Source: Thermoflavifilum sp.
GTDB lineage: Bacteria > Bacteroidota > Bacteroidia > Chitinophagales > Chitinophagaceae
Assembly: GCA_023511875.1 (NCBI GenBank)
Contig: JAIMAQ010000015.1
Coordinates: 1 to 44,076 of the forward strand
Length of the DNA stretch: 44,076 bases
Reading direction: 5' to 3'
In this document: piece after piece, positions 17,320 to 25,955 of the stretch
Layout: each line of letters opens with the position of its first letter
Numbering within the stretch: the stretch's first letter is position 1
Position numbers and translations under genes: made by a program
The notes under the pieces: model-generated
Database searches by the model: none
What the model was told of the DNA's origin: nothing
Seen by the model: only the letters and a program-made list of their open reading frames with translations

Positions 17320-17348
17320 TCTTACGGCGTAATGAACAATTTTCAATC

Positions 17349-17807
17349 ATGAGAATCGACCATGAAAAATATATGAGGCATTGCATAGCACTAAGTTCAA
17401 CGGCTCGTCAACAGGGTTATTCACCCGTTGGAGCGGTGATTGTGCAAGAAGAAAGCATCATAGCAGAAGCGTTTGAGGGAGAAGCTGTTCTACCTCTTGC
17501 AATAGCGCATGCTGAGATGATTGCCATATGCAAGGCTATTCAACAGCTTCATTCTATGGATTTGAGCTCGTGTAGGTTATATAGCACCAAAGAACCCTGC
17601 GTGATGTGCGCTTATTTAATTCGGAAAACAGGCATATCTCAAGTGATTTACGCTAGTCCAACAGAAGAGTTAGGCAGCACCCATTCCCAATACCCCATAT
17701 TAACTACTCCATTGAAAAAATGGTTTTCACCACCGGAAGTTATTTCTGGCGTACTAAAAGAAGAATACGAGCTTTTCTTCAAGCAACCCTCCTCCTCACC
17801 ACATTGA
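17349..17807 (+). CDS. Nucleoside/tRNA-adenosine-type deaminase
   Basis: 152-aa zinc deaminase of the cytidine deaminase fold. Zinc and catalytic residues are His54-Ala-Glu56 and Pro83-Cys84-x-x-Cys87 (EPCVMCAYLIRKTGI). This resembles guanine deaminase and TadA-like enzymes; the N-terminal EKYMRHCIALSSTARQQGYSPVGAVI is typical of that group. It lacks clear features to separate free-base from tRNA substrates. A typical tRNA-Arg(ACG), the normal TadA substrate, is encoded just downstream on the other strand, but adjacency alone does not prove the pairing. It is divergent from the ThuA gene. Confidence 0.83.
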   Translation: MRIDHEKYMRHCIALSSTARQQGYSPVGAVIVQEESIIAEAFEGEAVLPLAIAHAEMIAICKAIQQLHSMDLSSCRLYSTKEPCVMCAYLIRKTGISQVIYASPTEELGSTHSQYPILTTPLKKWFSPPEVISGVLKEEYELFFKQPSSSPH

Positions 17808-17864
17808 ACATATAATTATTTGAAATCAGCACTAGATGGCTTTAGTACATCCATTGGTCGATGA

Positions 17865-17908
17865 AAATAAAAAACCGCTATAACCGGTTGATTATGGCTA
17901 TAGCGGTT
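17865..17908 (-). terminator. Rho-independent terminator of tRNA-Arg
   Basis: On the minus strand AACCGCTATA (17908-17899) pairs with TATAGCGGTT (17882-17873), a perfect 10-bp stem, followed by TTTTTTATTTT. It starts 16 bases beyond the tRNA 3' end. Confidence 0.85.
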
Positions 17909-17924
17909 AACTCGTATAGAGAAG

Positions 17925-17998
17925 TGACTCCGCCAGGACTCAAACCTGGAACCTCTTGATCCGTAGTCAAGTGCTCTATTCAATTGAGCTACGGAGCC
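17925..17998 (-). tRNA. tRNA-Arg (anticodon ACG)
   Basis: A complete cloverleaf reads on the minus strand: acceptor GGCTCCG / CGGAGTC (one G-U), D stem GCTC/GAGC, anticodon stem CTTGA/TCAAG with loop CTACGGA (anticodon ACG), T stem CCAGG/CCTGG, discriminator A. The CCA end is not encoded. A34 would normally be edited to inosine by TadA. Confidence 0.96.
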
Positions 17999-18047
17999 AT
18001 CCATAAAGGGGGGTAATGTTCATCGGAACGGAGTGCGAAATTACAAG

Positions 18048-18055
18048 TAAATTTG
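18048..18055 (+). promoter_or_regulatory. -7 promoter element for rlmH-rhomboid
   Basis: TAAATTTG fits TAnnTTTG, 21 bases before the rlmH ATG at 18077. No -33 TTG is at the right distance. On the opposite strand TAATTTCG (18043-18036) with an upstream TTG may serve the tRNA gene. Confidence 0.45.
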
Positions 18056-18076
18056 TTTTTTACCAAAATTGTCTCC

Positions 18077-18541
18077 ATGCGTCTGGAAATCTGGGCAGTT
18101 GCCCGCAGAGCCGATCCTGCATTAGAAACTTGTATCCATACGTATACCCATAGAATCCAGCATTGGGCATCCGTTCACACATGGCTTATTCCGCCTGCTC
18201 ATCAAGCCAATACGCAATTGGCTCGGCAAATAGATGCGCAAAAAATCATGCAACGCCTAAAAGAAAAGGATTATTTGGTATTGCTCGACGCAACAGGTCA
18301 GATGCTCTCTTCAAAGGAATGGGCTCATTGGATACAACGCCTGCAAAATGAATCTATTCAGCGGTTGATTTTCTTAATTGGTGGAGCTTACGGAGTAGAT
18401 GAGGTGGTGCGAGCACGTGCAGCATTTAAATTGTCTTTGTCTACACTCACTTTTCCCCATCAGCTAGTGCGGCTCATCTTAGCCGAACAATTATACCGGG
18501 CATTTACTATCTTGCACCATCTTCCCTATCATCATGAATAA
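18077..18541 (+). CDS. rlmH: 23S rRNA pseudouridine-1915 N3-methyltransferase
   Basis: SPOUT-class methyltransferase that modifies helix 69 of 23S rRNA. 154 aa, usual length. The C-terminal SAM-binding knot is well kept: LLDATGQMLSSKEWA, FLIGGAYGVDE, LSTLTFPHQLVRLILAEQLY and the family-typical end LPYHHE. ATG 18077 (MRLEIWAVARR) matches the RlmH N terminus; an upstream in-frame ATG at 18053 overlaps the promoter element. The rhomboid gene follows after eight bases and is probably co-transcribed. Confidence 0.95.
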   Translation: MRLEIWAVARRADPALETCIHTYTHRIQHWASVHTWLIPPAHQANTQLARQIDAQKIMQRLKEKDYLVLLDATGQMLSSKEWAHWIQRLQNESIQRLIFLIGGAYGVDEVVRARAAFKLSLSTLTFPHQLVRLILAEQLYRAFTILHHLPYHHE

Positions 18542-18549
18542 ATTATGTT

Positions 18550-19152
18550 ATGAGTGTTACTTTAATCATCATTATCGTTACTTGTGTAATTTCTATTTCT
18601 GCTTTTTACAACGAGCGATTGATGGATCAATTTTTATTTTGGCCATTTTACATCAAGCGTCGTCATGAATACTGGCGTTTCATGAGCTGTGGATTTATTC
18701 ATCTGGATTATTTGCATTTAGGGTTCAACATGTTTACCCTATATTTTTTCGGTCAGATCGTAGAGGCATATATTTTTGAAGGAAAAGGAGGTAGTTTTTT
18801 AATTTTTTATCTGCTTTCCCTGATTGGTTCGAATTTGTACAGCTATTTTCGTCATCAAGATAATTTTGATTATCGCGCACTAGGGGCTTCAGGAGCAGTA
18901 TCGGCTGTGGTGTTTTCATTCATCGTGTTTGCCCCCTGGCAAACCATATTGGTATTTTTTATTCCAGTGCCTGCCATCATCTTTGGTGTCTTGTATTTAT
19001 TTTATTCGGCATACATGAGTCGAAAAGGTTATGATAATATTGGCCATGATGCGCATTTCTGGGGCGGTATATTTGGCATTGCCTATACGATTATTGTGCA
19101 ACCCGCTTTGGGACTCATGTTCTTCGAAAAGCTATTCCATCCGGGCTTCTAA
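18550..19152 (+). CDS. Rhomboid-family intramembrane serine protease
   Basis: 200 aa, about six membrane helices. The catalytic dyad is Ser114 in GASGAVSA and His169 in GHDAHFWGG, both at the expected helices; the early loop carries WRFMSCGFIHLDYLHLGFNM, a characteristic rhomboid segment. It cleaves membrane proteins within the bilayer; the substrate is unknown. It follows rlmH by eight bases, and its end overlaps the convergent tilS gene by 21 bases. Confidence 0.93.
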   Translation: MSVTLIIIIVTCVISISAFYNERLMDQFLFWPFYIKRRHEYWRFMSCGFIHLDYLHLGFNMFTLYFFGQIVEAYIFEGKGGSFLIFYLLSLIGSNLYSYFRHQDNFDYRALGASGAVSAVVFSFIVFAPWQTILVFFIPVPAIIFGVLYLFYSAYMSRKGYDNIGHDAHFWGGIFGIAYTIIVQPALGLMFFEKLFHPGF

Positions 19153-20466
19153 ACGCAGCACTCGTTGCGTGTGGTCGGTTATTTTACAACGTTCATCAAT
19201 GCGTAGCCCTATCACCCAAGCAATTTTATGATCGGCCGTTTCGATGACCCAGATCCGCTCTTTGTCGAGCAAAGACAATTTTTGGTCGATAAAAAAACGA
19301 CTCAATTTCTTTTTTTTCTTCATTCCTAAAGGATAAAAATAATCACCTTGCTTCCATTTTCGCAATACCCATGGGAAAGGCACCTGATCGGCATCTAGAT
19401 AAGCTATCAACGCATCGGATGAGATAACTGTTTTTTCTATCGGTTGAAGATGAATACGCAAAGTAAGGCCAGGAACTTGCACGGTGTGTATGTCTGGGCT
19501 TTCAATGAGCAGCATACTCACTTGCTCTGCTTTTTGGGGAGTGATGATCAACCATTTGCGATCGCGAATCACACGATGAGTAGGCGATAGAAGCTGCTTA
19601 CCTGGGCTACTCTTTAACAATTGGACGATATCGGGTATTTGGGGTTCACCAAAGCCAAATGGCTTAAACAACTCAAAAATCAAGCTGTGTAAGGGTTTGC
19701 TGAGCAACAATGCTTGCACGGGTATCCAATATTCCTCACCCTTTTGTACAATTAGACGTTTTCGATGACGCTCAACAGCTTGTTGATACAACATCTCTAC
19801 TTCTTCCAAACGTTTGGCGCTGCTGGCCAAGGTGTGAATGAGTGCAGGAAATAATTGCAATAGCTCCGGCATTACGCGATGCCTGATTGCATTTCGCAGA
19901 TAATCATCCGCGAGGTTTGAGCTATCGGTCACATATTGAAGGCCCTGTTGCTGGGCAAAAGATTCGATTTCTGCGCGAGTAGCGAAAAGCAAGGGCCTAA
20001 TCACGTGTTGATGTTTGATGCGAATTCCATGCAATCCTGCGATACCCGTGCCCCTACAAAAATTGATCAACATGGTTTCTGCCTGATCATTCAAATGGTG
20101 AGCCGTTGCAATCAATTCATATCCTTGCGTATACCTTAATTCTTCTAGCCAAGCATAGCGCAATTCACGAGCAGCCACCTGCACTGAATAACCATGTGCT
20201 GCCATATAAGCACGCGTGTTAAATTGTTTTACATAAATGGGTACTCCATAGCTGGCTGCCAACTCACGCACAAAATGTTCATCACGCATCGATTCTTCGC
20301 CGCGCAATTGAAAGTTAGCATGGGCTATTGCGAAGGTAAATCCGGCATCGTGAAACAACTTGACCATGACCACCGAGTCGACCCCTCCACTCACGGCCAA
20401 TAAAACGGGTTGACCCTTATGCACCAACTGATGTTGAGAAACAAATTGTAAAAATGCAGATAACAT
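19132..20466 (-). CDS. tilS: tRNA(Ile)-lysidine synthetase
   Basis: Converts C34 of the CAU-anticodon tRNA-Ile to lysidine with ATP and lysine, an essential step for reading AUA. 444 aa. The PP-loop SGGVDS is at residues 26-31, followed by AHANFQLRGEESMRDE and ATAHHLNDQAETMLINFCRGTG; the C-terminal domain ends with FFIDQKLSLLDKERIW. It lies three bases after the TPR gene and shares a 21-base convergent overlap with the rhomboid gene. Confidence 0.95.
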   Translation of the reverse strand: MLSAFLQFVSQHQLVHKGQPVLLAVSGGVDSVVMVKLFHDAGFTFAIAHANFQLRGEESMRDEHFVRELAASYGVPIYVKQFNTRAYMAAHGYSVQVAARELRYAWLEELRYTQGYELIATAHHLNDQAETMLINFCRGTGIAGLHGIRIKHQHVIRPLLFATRAEIESFAQQQGLQYVTDSSNLADDYLRNAIRHRVMPELLQLFPALIHTLASSAKRLEEVEMLYQQAVERHRKRLIVQKGEEYWIPVQALLLSKPLHSLIFELFKPFGFGEPQIPDIVQLLKSSPGKQLLSPTHRVIRDRKWLIITPQKAEQVSMLLIESPDIHTVQVPGLTLRIHLQPIEKTVISSDALIAYLDADQVPFPWVLRKWKQGDYFYPLGMKKKKKLSRFFIDQKLSLLDKERIWVIETADHKIAWVIGLRIDERCKITDHTQRVLRLEARME

Positions 20467-20469
20467 GAA

Positions 20470-20811
20470 TCATTTATCCTGATCATGAATCGATATATCG
20501 GTCAAGGCCGTAAAGGCTTCACGCAGCTCTTGTAGGCTTCGGGCATCGCCTTGCGCCATTGCCTGTTGAATACCCATCGAATAAATATCAACAGCTTCCG
20601 ATTGCCTGCCCGTAGACTCTAGCAATTTACCATATTGATAATACATGCCCAAATATGCTGGATCTTGCTTCAAAATAGTTCTAAAATACTGCTCTGCAAG
20701 CTCATACTCGCCCTGTTTCACGTATTCCAGCGCCAATGCATATTTTAAAAAACTATCGTCGGGATGCTTGTCCAACAACTCTTTCAACTGATGCACTCGT
20801 TCCATAAACAT
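20470..20811 (-). CDS. Small tetratricopeptide-repeat protein
   Basis: 113 aa with two to three TPR-like helical pairs (FLKYALALEYVKQGEYELAE, GMYYQYGKLLESTGRQSEAV). No signal peptide. It sits three bases before tilS in what looks like a two-gene unit. TPRs mediate protein contacts; the partner is unknown. The start may be the first or the third codon (MFM). Confidence 0.82.
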   Translation of the reverse strand: MFMERVHQLKELLDKHPDDSFLKYALALEYVKQGEYELAEQYFRTILKQDPAYLGMYYQYGKLLESTGRQSEAVDIYSMGIQQAMAQGDARSLQELREAFTALTDISIHDQDK

Positions 20812-20946
20812 TAATTTTTATAAACACAACAAATAAATATACGTTTTACAACATATACCAGGTTGTGTAATTGCAATAATATTGGATTTTTCGAAGCGTG
20901 TAAATTTTTTTTGGTAATATTGTTTTTGCGGAAATACTTGTTTACC

Positions 20947-21309
20947 ATGGAAATCAGCATTAAACGGGTATATGATAAGCCCGAACGGGCTGACGGTTAT
21001 CGGGTGCTGGTAGATAGGCTTTGGCCACGGGGAATGAAAAAAGAAACGCTGCACATAGATGAGTGGTTGAAAGAAATAGCCCCTTCTACCGATTTGCGCA
21101 AATGGTTTGGTCATGATCCAGCCAAGTGGAAAGCTTTTGCGCAAAAATATGAAACGGAGCTAAGCGCACACGAGCAAACATTAAAAGATTTATTAACACG
21201 AGCCGCTAAACATACAAAACTCACCCTGGTGTATAGCGCAAAAGATACACAACACAATCAGGCAGTGGTTTTACAACATTACTTGTCTAAATTGGCTGCT
21301 CAAACTTGA
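20947..21309 (+). CDS. DUF488-family protein
   Basis: 120 aa. Diagnostic segments are IKRVYDKPERADGYRVLVDRLWPRG, LKEIAPSTDLRKWFGHDPAKW and LTLVYSAKDTQHNQA. The family is widespread and uncharacterised; its fold and conserved Arg/Trp/Asp suggest nucleic-acid or small-molecule chemistry but no activity is established. ATG 20947 was chosen because homology starts there; 28 upstream codons in frame are low-complexity. etfB follows after 27 bases. Confidence 0.88.
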   Translation: MEISIKRVYDKPERADGYRVLVDRLWPRGMKKETLHIDEWLKEIAPSTDLRKWFGHDPAKWKAFAQKYETELSAHEQTLKDLLTRAAKHTKLTLVYSAKDTQHNQAVVLQHYLSKLAAQT

Positions 21310-21336
21310 TGATCAATATAGTCACCAACAAAATCT

Positions 21337-22092
21337 ATGCTTATGAAAGTGCTAGTATGCATCAGCAAGACCGCTGATACCACGGCTAAAATCTCGTTCA
21401 CAGCCGATCAAAAATCATTTAATGAATCCGGTGTGCAGTTTATTATTAATCCTTACGATGAATGGTATGCTCTGGTGCGGGCGGTAGAACTCAAGGAGCA
21501 ATATCCCGACACAGAATTGCATCTCATTAGCGTAGGTGGGCCCGATGTGGAACCAATTCTCCGCAAAGCATTGGCCATCGGCGGAGATATGGCTTTTCGC
21601 GTAGATCTTCAGCCCATCAGTATTGAACCAGTGGCTATCTCCATTGCAGAACATGTGCGCCAGCAAGGTTATGATCTCATCTTTACGGGAAAAGAAACCA
21701 TTGATTACAATGGATCGGGTGTTGGAGGATATTTGGCTGGATTGCTCGACTGGCCCTTTATTTCCTTGGCTACCAGCTTTACTTGGGATGGCCAAATCGC
21801 CACCGTAGAACGTGAAATAGATGGGGGTAGAGAAATAGCTGAAGCCATGCTTCCGTTAGTAGTTTCTTGTCAAAAAGGAATTGCCGAACAACGTATTCCC
21901 AACATGCGTGGTATCATGGCTGCACGTACAAAGCCGTTGCAGGTGATCGCTGCTCCCGAAAAAGCCAAAGAAAATTTTGTAAGCATTGACCATTTTGCCC
22001 TGCCTCAGAAAAAATCGGGTGTACACCTCATTGAACCGGGTAATGAAGAAGAATTGGTGCGATTGTTACATGAAGAAGCCCGGGTAATTTAA
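21337..22092 (+). CDS. etfB: Electron transfer flavoprotein subunit beta
   Basis: Forms with EtfA a soluble FAD/AMP heterodimer accepting electrons from acyl-CoA and other dehydrogenases. 251 aa. The nucleotide-binding features IIN-PYDEWYALVRAVEL, GPDVEPILRKALAIGGDMAF and FTGKETIDYNGSGVGGYLAGLL are typical of EtfB. The start may be ATG 21337 or the ATG two codons on (MKVLVC), which better fits family N termini. etfA follows after 31 bases. Confidence 0.95.
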   Translation: MLMKVLVCISKTADTTAKISFTADQKSFNESGVQFIINPYDEWYALVRAVELKEQYPDTELHLISVGGPDVEPILRKALAIGGDMAFRVDLQPISIEPVAISIAEHVRQQGYDLIFTGKETIDYNGSGVGGYLAGLLDWPFISLATSFTWDGQIATVEREIDGGREIAEAMLPLVVSCQKGIAEQRIPNMRGIMAARTKPLQVIAAPEKAKENFVSIDHFALPQKKSGVHLIEPGNEEELVRLLHEEARVI

Positions 22093-22123
22093 AATTGTTC
22101 ACATCTACTAAATCTTTGATGTC

Positions 22124-23098
22124 ATGGCTATTGTTGTTTTCGCAGATCATCACCAAGGTGAAATCAAAAAAGCTGCTTTAGAAGCTATCTTTTATGCATC
22201 GGAATGGGCTACAACTCAGCAACAAGAGGTAATAGCAGTTGTCATAGGCGAGGTACCCCATCCTAGTTCTTTAGAAAATCTAGGCCAATATGGCGCCCAT
22301 CGCGTATATTACGTAAACTCATCCTGGTTAAATGATTTCGATGCCCGACTATACAGTTTGGTATTTCGAGAAATACTCGAACAACTCCAGGCACAAATTT
22401 GTGTATTACCTCACGATTTCAATGGCCGCGCATTAGCACCCTATCTGGCTGCTCAATGGCAGGCTGGCTTGCTCACAGGTGTATGCTCCCTTCCTGAGTC
22501 CGACGGCAGCTTTCAAAAACAAGTTTTTTCGGGTAAAGCTCTTGCCTGGATGCATGTGCATACCGCACGTAAGGTGATTACCTTATTACCAAATACTTTT
22601 TCGGTAAAACAACAAGACCGCAAGGCAACCGTAGAAAATTGGCAACCCAGCCAGGTAAAAGCCGATCAACGTAAGATTCGAGTAAAAGAACTGCGTACCA
22701 CGCAGGGGCGCGTACCCCTGAGTGAGGCGAGCATCATCGTGAGTGGTGGGCGCGGATTAAAAGGGCCAGAAAACTGGGGTATGATTGAAGAGTTGGCCAA
22801 AGTACTCGGCGCTGCAACGGCTTGCTCCCGACCCGTCGCCGATGCCGGCTGGCGACCTCATCATGAACATGTTGGGCAAACAGGCCTCACCGTACGTCCC
22901 AACTTATATATCGCCATTGGAATATCAGGAGCTATTCAGCATCTAGCCGGGGTCAACGGAAGCAAATATATCGTGGTCATCAACAAAGATCCAGAAGCCC
23001 CCTTCTTCCAGGCGGCCGACTACGGTATCGTTGGTGACGCATTTGAAGTTGTGCCCCGCTTGATCGAAGCAGTGAAAAAATTCAAAGGCCTTTCTTAA
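22124..23098 (+). CDS. etfA: Electron transfer flavoprotein subunit alpha
   Basis: FAD-binding subunit of ETF, 324 aa. The C-terminal FAD domain begins with SGGRGLKGPENWGMIEEL at about residue 207 and continues with SRPVADAGWRPHHEHVGQTG, YIAIGISGAIQHLAG and NKDPEAPFFQAADYGIVGDA, all hallmark segments. It is the second gene after etfB; electrons probably pass on to a membrane quinone reductase, for which the iron-sulfur pair at 13846-15972 is the best local candidate. No beta-oxidation genes are in the window. Confidence 0.96.
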   Translation: MAIVVFADHHQGEIKKAALEAIFYASEWATTQQQEVIAVVIGEVPHPSSLENLGQYGAHRVYYVNSSWLNDFDARLYSLVFREILEQLQAQICVLPHDFNGRALAPYLAAQWQAGLLTGVCSLPESDGSFQKQVFSGKALAWMHVHTARKVITLLPNTFSVKQQDRKATVENWQPSQVKADQRKIRVKELRTTQGRVPLSEASIIVSGGRGLKGPENWGMIEELAKVLGAATACSRPVADAGWRPHHEHVGQTGLTVRPNLYIAIGISGAIQHLAGVNGSKYIVVINKDPEAPFFQAADYGIVGDAFEVVPRLIEAVKKFKGLS

Positions 23099-23155
23099 TT
23101 TATTTCACAGGCAATGGCCTAGTGCAGAATAGATACGATTTTTTGATTGATTTGT

Positions 23156-23163
23156 TATTTTTG
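23156..23163 (+). promoter_or_regulatory. -7 promoter element for the nuclease-ispE pair
   Basis: TATTTTTG fits TAnnTTTG and lies 65 bases before the ATG at 23229, in the 130-base gap after etfA. No -33 TTG at the usual spacing was found. Confidence 0.4.
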
Positions 23164-23228
23164 CATCATATCTGATCGCGTGATGGGTTCTCCTATTGCC
23201 GATACGGTGTTGATAGAGGAAATGAACT

Positions 23229-23840
23229 ATGGAAAAAATAGAACTCGAAATAGTAGCGCTTTCGCACAACATGGTGCAAAAAAACAATCATGCCATTGTG
23301 CTGAGTGAAGTAAATGGCCTTAGGCGCCTGCCGATTGTGATTGGTGGATTTGAAGCACAGGCCATTGCCGTAGCGCTCGAACATATCCAGCCTAGTCGAC
23401 CACTCACCCACGATTTAATCAAAAACATTTTTGATGCATTTGGAGTAGAGCTACAAGAAGTAATCATTAGCGATTTGATTGAAGGCGTGTTTTATGCCAA
23501 ACTTATCTGCCAGCGTGGCGATGAAATTATTGAAATTGATTCTCGTACTTCCGATGCTATTGCACTCGCCGTTCGCTTTGAATGCCCTATCTACACCTAC
23601 GAGCATATTCTCGAAGCAGCTGGCATTTTGCTGGAAGATCCCGGAGAAAAAAAGAGCAAACGAAGTTATGTAGTGGAAGAAAAAGAGGAAAAGAAAAAAG
23701 ATAAACTCTCCCCTGAAGACCTGCACAACATGACGCTCGAAGAATTACAAAAACTACTCGAAGAAGTTCTGGAGCGTGAAGATTATATCCAGGCCATCGC
23801 TATTCGTGACGAAATCAACCGGCGCAAGCAAAAATCATGA
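23229..23840 (+). CDS. Bifunctional nuclease (DUF151) with C-terminal UvrB/C-like motif
   Basis: 203 aa. Residues about 1-135 form the BFN/DUF151 domain (IVLSEVNGLRRLPIVIGGFEAQAIA, DSRTSDAIALAVRFECPIYT), which in plants and some bacteria has RNase and DNase activity. A Lys/Glu-rich linker (about 140-165) leads to a short helical hairpin (LEELQKLLEEVLEREDYIQAI, IRDEINRRK) resembling the UVR motif that mediates protein contacts. Bacteroidota homologues have the same two-part build. It overlaps ispE by four bases (ATGA), so the two are translationally coupled. Confidence 0.87.
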   Translation: MEKIELEIVALSHNMVQKNNHAIVLSEVNGLRRLPIVIGGFEAQAIAVALEHIQPSRPLTHDLIKNIFDAFGVELQEVIISDLIEGVFYAKLICQRGDEIIEIDSRTSDAIALAVRFECPIYTYEHILEAAGILLEDPGEKKSKRSYVVEEKEEKKKDKLSPEDLHNMTLEELQKLLEEVLEREDYIQAIAIRDEINRRKQKS

Positions 23841-24649
23841 TTGCTTTTTCTCCCGCCAAAATCAATCTGGGTTTGCAAATACTTGCTCCACGTGAAGATG
23901 GCTATCATGAAATCGAAACCATATTTTATCCCGTTCCCTGGTATGAAGCCATAGAGATTATTACCGCATCTGCTACACAATTGCATCTATCGGGCATTCC
24001 CCTTCCAGGCGACCCAGCAAGCAATCTATGTCTCCGCGCATATAGGGTTATGAAAAATGATTTTCCCAATTTACCTGAAATAGATATCTATTTGCATAAA
24101 ACAATTCCACCGGGAACGGGCTTGGGGAGCGGATCGGCCAACGCAGCTTACACTTTAAAATTACTGAACAACAAGTTCCAATTAGGGCTTAGCGATACTC
24201 AACTACTTACTTATGCCCAACAGCTGGGCAGCGACTGTGGCTTTTTTCTACAATCGACTCCTTGCTTAGCCACTGGTCGCGGTGATCGGCTGAGCCCAAT
24301 CGACCTACAGCTTACGGGATATGATTTACTCATTGTTTGCCCGAATATGCATATTTCCACCGCATGGGCATATCAGCAAGTGCAACCTACGCCTCATAGA
24401 CCTTCATTAAAATCCTGGATTACACAACCCATTGAAACATGGAAAGAACATCTCATCAACGATTTTGAGATACCGATATTTCAACATTTTCCTGAATTAA
24501 AGCATATAAAACAACAACTGTATGCTGCTGGTGCATGCTATGCTTCGCTGAGTGGCAGTGGATCTGCATTGTTTGGATTGTTCCGCAAAGGTTCTATCCC
24601 ATCCACCCTGCAATTTGAAAAAGCCGTTCTACATGTTTGCTCACTTTAA
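23837..24649 (+). CDS. ispE: 4-diphosphocytidyl-2-C-methyl-D-erythritol kinase
   Basis: GHMP kinase that phosphorylates CDP-methylerythritol in the non-mevalonate isoprenoid pathway. 270 aa. The N-terminal SPAKINLGLQILAPREDGYHEI and the ATP-binding GTGLGSGSANAAYTL motif are diagnostic, as are GSDCGFFLQSTPCLATGRGD and the C-terminal SLSGSGSALFGLF. It starts inside the end of the nuclease gene and ends 32 bases before the convergent sugar permease. No other isoprenoid genes are present here. Confidence 0.96.
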   Translation: MIAFSPAKINLGLQILAPREDGYHEIETIFYPVPWYEAIEIITASATQLHLSGIPLPGDPASNLCLRAYRVMKNDFPNLPEIDIYLHKTIPPGTGLGSGSANAAYTLKLLNNKFQLGLSDTQLLTYAQQLGSDCGFFLQSTPCLATGRGDRLSPIDLQLTGYDLLIVCPNMHISTAWAYQQVQPTPHRPSLKSWITQPIETWKEHLINDFEIPIFQHFPELKHIKQQLYAAGACYASLSGSGSALFGLFRKGSIPSTLQFEKAVLHVCSL

Positions 24650-24681
24650 ATGCTTAATATGCAGCTGAAATTCATTTGAGG

Positions 24682-25932
24682 TTAAGGTGAATCTTTTCTC
24701 CATTGAATGGTTTGGTTGCTAATGATAGGTTTTGCCCAAAACCCAATGCCCAAGATATAAAACAAGGTTATATACACCAGCCAATAACTCGTGCGCAGTC
24801 CGGCATGATCTCCTATAAAACCCATTGTGAGCGGTATGATTGCGCCTCCAATGATAGCTGTCATAAGAATACCTGCAAATGCTCCGTGATGGGCATCTAG
24901 GGAATTCAGTGCTAATGAAATGATTACAGGATACATGATGGAAGCAAAGAATCCAGTTAATGGAAAACACCAGATAGCCAGATTTGCATTTCCATATAAA
25001 CCTAGTGAAAGACAACATATCGCCAAAAAAGTGAACACAATAAGTACTTGACGACTATCCCACAATTTCATCAAGGGTAAACCCACCAATCCGCCCACTG
25101 TCATCAACCCCCAAAAACGCGAAACAGCAGTAGCTCCTATCCGATGGGGATCAGCACCATGATAAACCCATAAGAATTGCGACATCCATCCTGATAATCC
25201 TTGCTCTGTACCTACATAGCAAAATATACCTAAGAAAAACAACCATACCACTCGCTTGCGCAACAACTGTGCATAAATACTTAAAGGTTCATGAGCTTCT
25301 TCTGCAGTGCGCTCCACTCGAGGAAAAGGTATGATATACAATAAAATCCACATCACTATGCTAATCAATCCAAAAATCCAGTAAAGGGAAATCCATGATA
25401 TGCTCGATTGCACCAATCTATGCAACAAGCTGATGATAAGATCTGGATGTGGATCATGAAAATGCAATACAATCCATGCATAAACGAGTGGACTCACAAA
25501 TGAGGCTAATCCAAAAATCAGTTGCGCCATAACCGAAAAAAATGCATAATGCTCGGCTCCCCCTGCTGTGCGCAACAAGGGATTAATCACAACTTGCAAC
25601 ATCGCCATTCCACAGCCAATTAAAAATACCGAAAGAATGGCTGTTAGATATCCTGGCCATAAAGCCAAAAGCCAAGAACCCACAAAGGCAACAGTAAACG
25701 CCGCTAGCATCACGCTTTTCTCGCTATAACGCTCTACCAGCATGCCTGAAGGTATAGACATCACTCCATAAGCGATAAAAAATGAAAATGGCAAAATTGC
25801 TACCAACGTGAGGCTCAAATGAAAACTGCGAATAATATCGGGTATGAGCGGACCAATGATATTGGTGAAAAAAGAAATCACAAAGAATGTCAACATAATG
25901 ACTCCGACCAATAGCCGACTACGTTGCTGCAT
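24682..25932 (-). CDS. MFS sugar permease, FucP-like
   Basis: 416 aa with about 12 membrane helices. It resembles the fucose:proton symporter branch of the major facilitator superfamily (FVISFFTNIIGPLIPDIIRSF at the start, GMAMLQVVINPLLR, FFASIMYPVIISLALNSL). It lies 23 bases after the GH2 gene in the same direction and within the rhamnose island, so L-rhamnose or a glycan breakdown product is the likely cargo. In comparative studies several non-orthologous rhamnose permeases exist, so I assign no symbol. Confidence 0.85.
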   Translation of the reverse strand: MQQRSRLLVGVIMLTFFVISFFTNIIGPLIPDIIRSFHLSLTLVAILPFSFFIAYGVMSIPSGMLVERYSEKSVMLAAFTVAFVGSWLLALWPGYLTAILSVFLIGCGMAMLQVVINPLLRTAGGAEHYAFFSVMAQLIFGLASFVSPLVYAWIVLHFHDPHPDLIISLLHRLVQSSISWISLYWIFGLISIVMWILLYIIPFPRVERTAEEAHEPLSIYAQLLRKRVVWLFFLGIFCYVGTEQGLSGWMSQFLWVYHGADPHRIGATAVSRFWGLMTVGGLVGLPLMKLWDSRQVLIVFTFLAICCLSLGLYGNANLAIWCFPLTGFFASIMYPVIISLALNSLDAHHGAFAGILMTAIIGGAIIPLTMGFIGDHAGLRTSYWLVYITLFYILGIGFWAKPIISNQTIQWRKDSP

Positions 25933-25955
25933 AGCTTGTGTTTGTATTAAAAATT

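Noticed and set aside
17266-17386. Upstream start of the ThuA-like protein
   Set aside because: It would place 40 residues before a good signal peptide and overlap the divergent deaminase gene; the promoter at 17272-17300 lies inside that segment.
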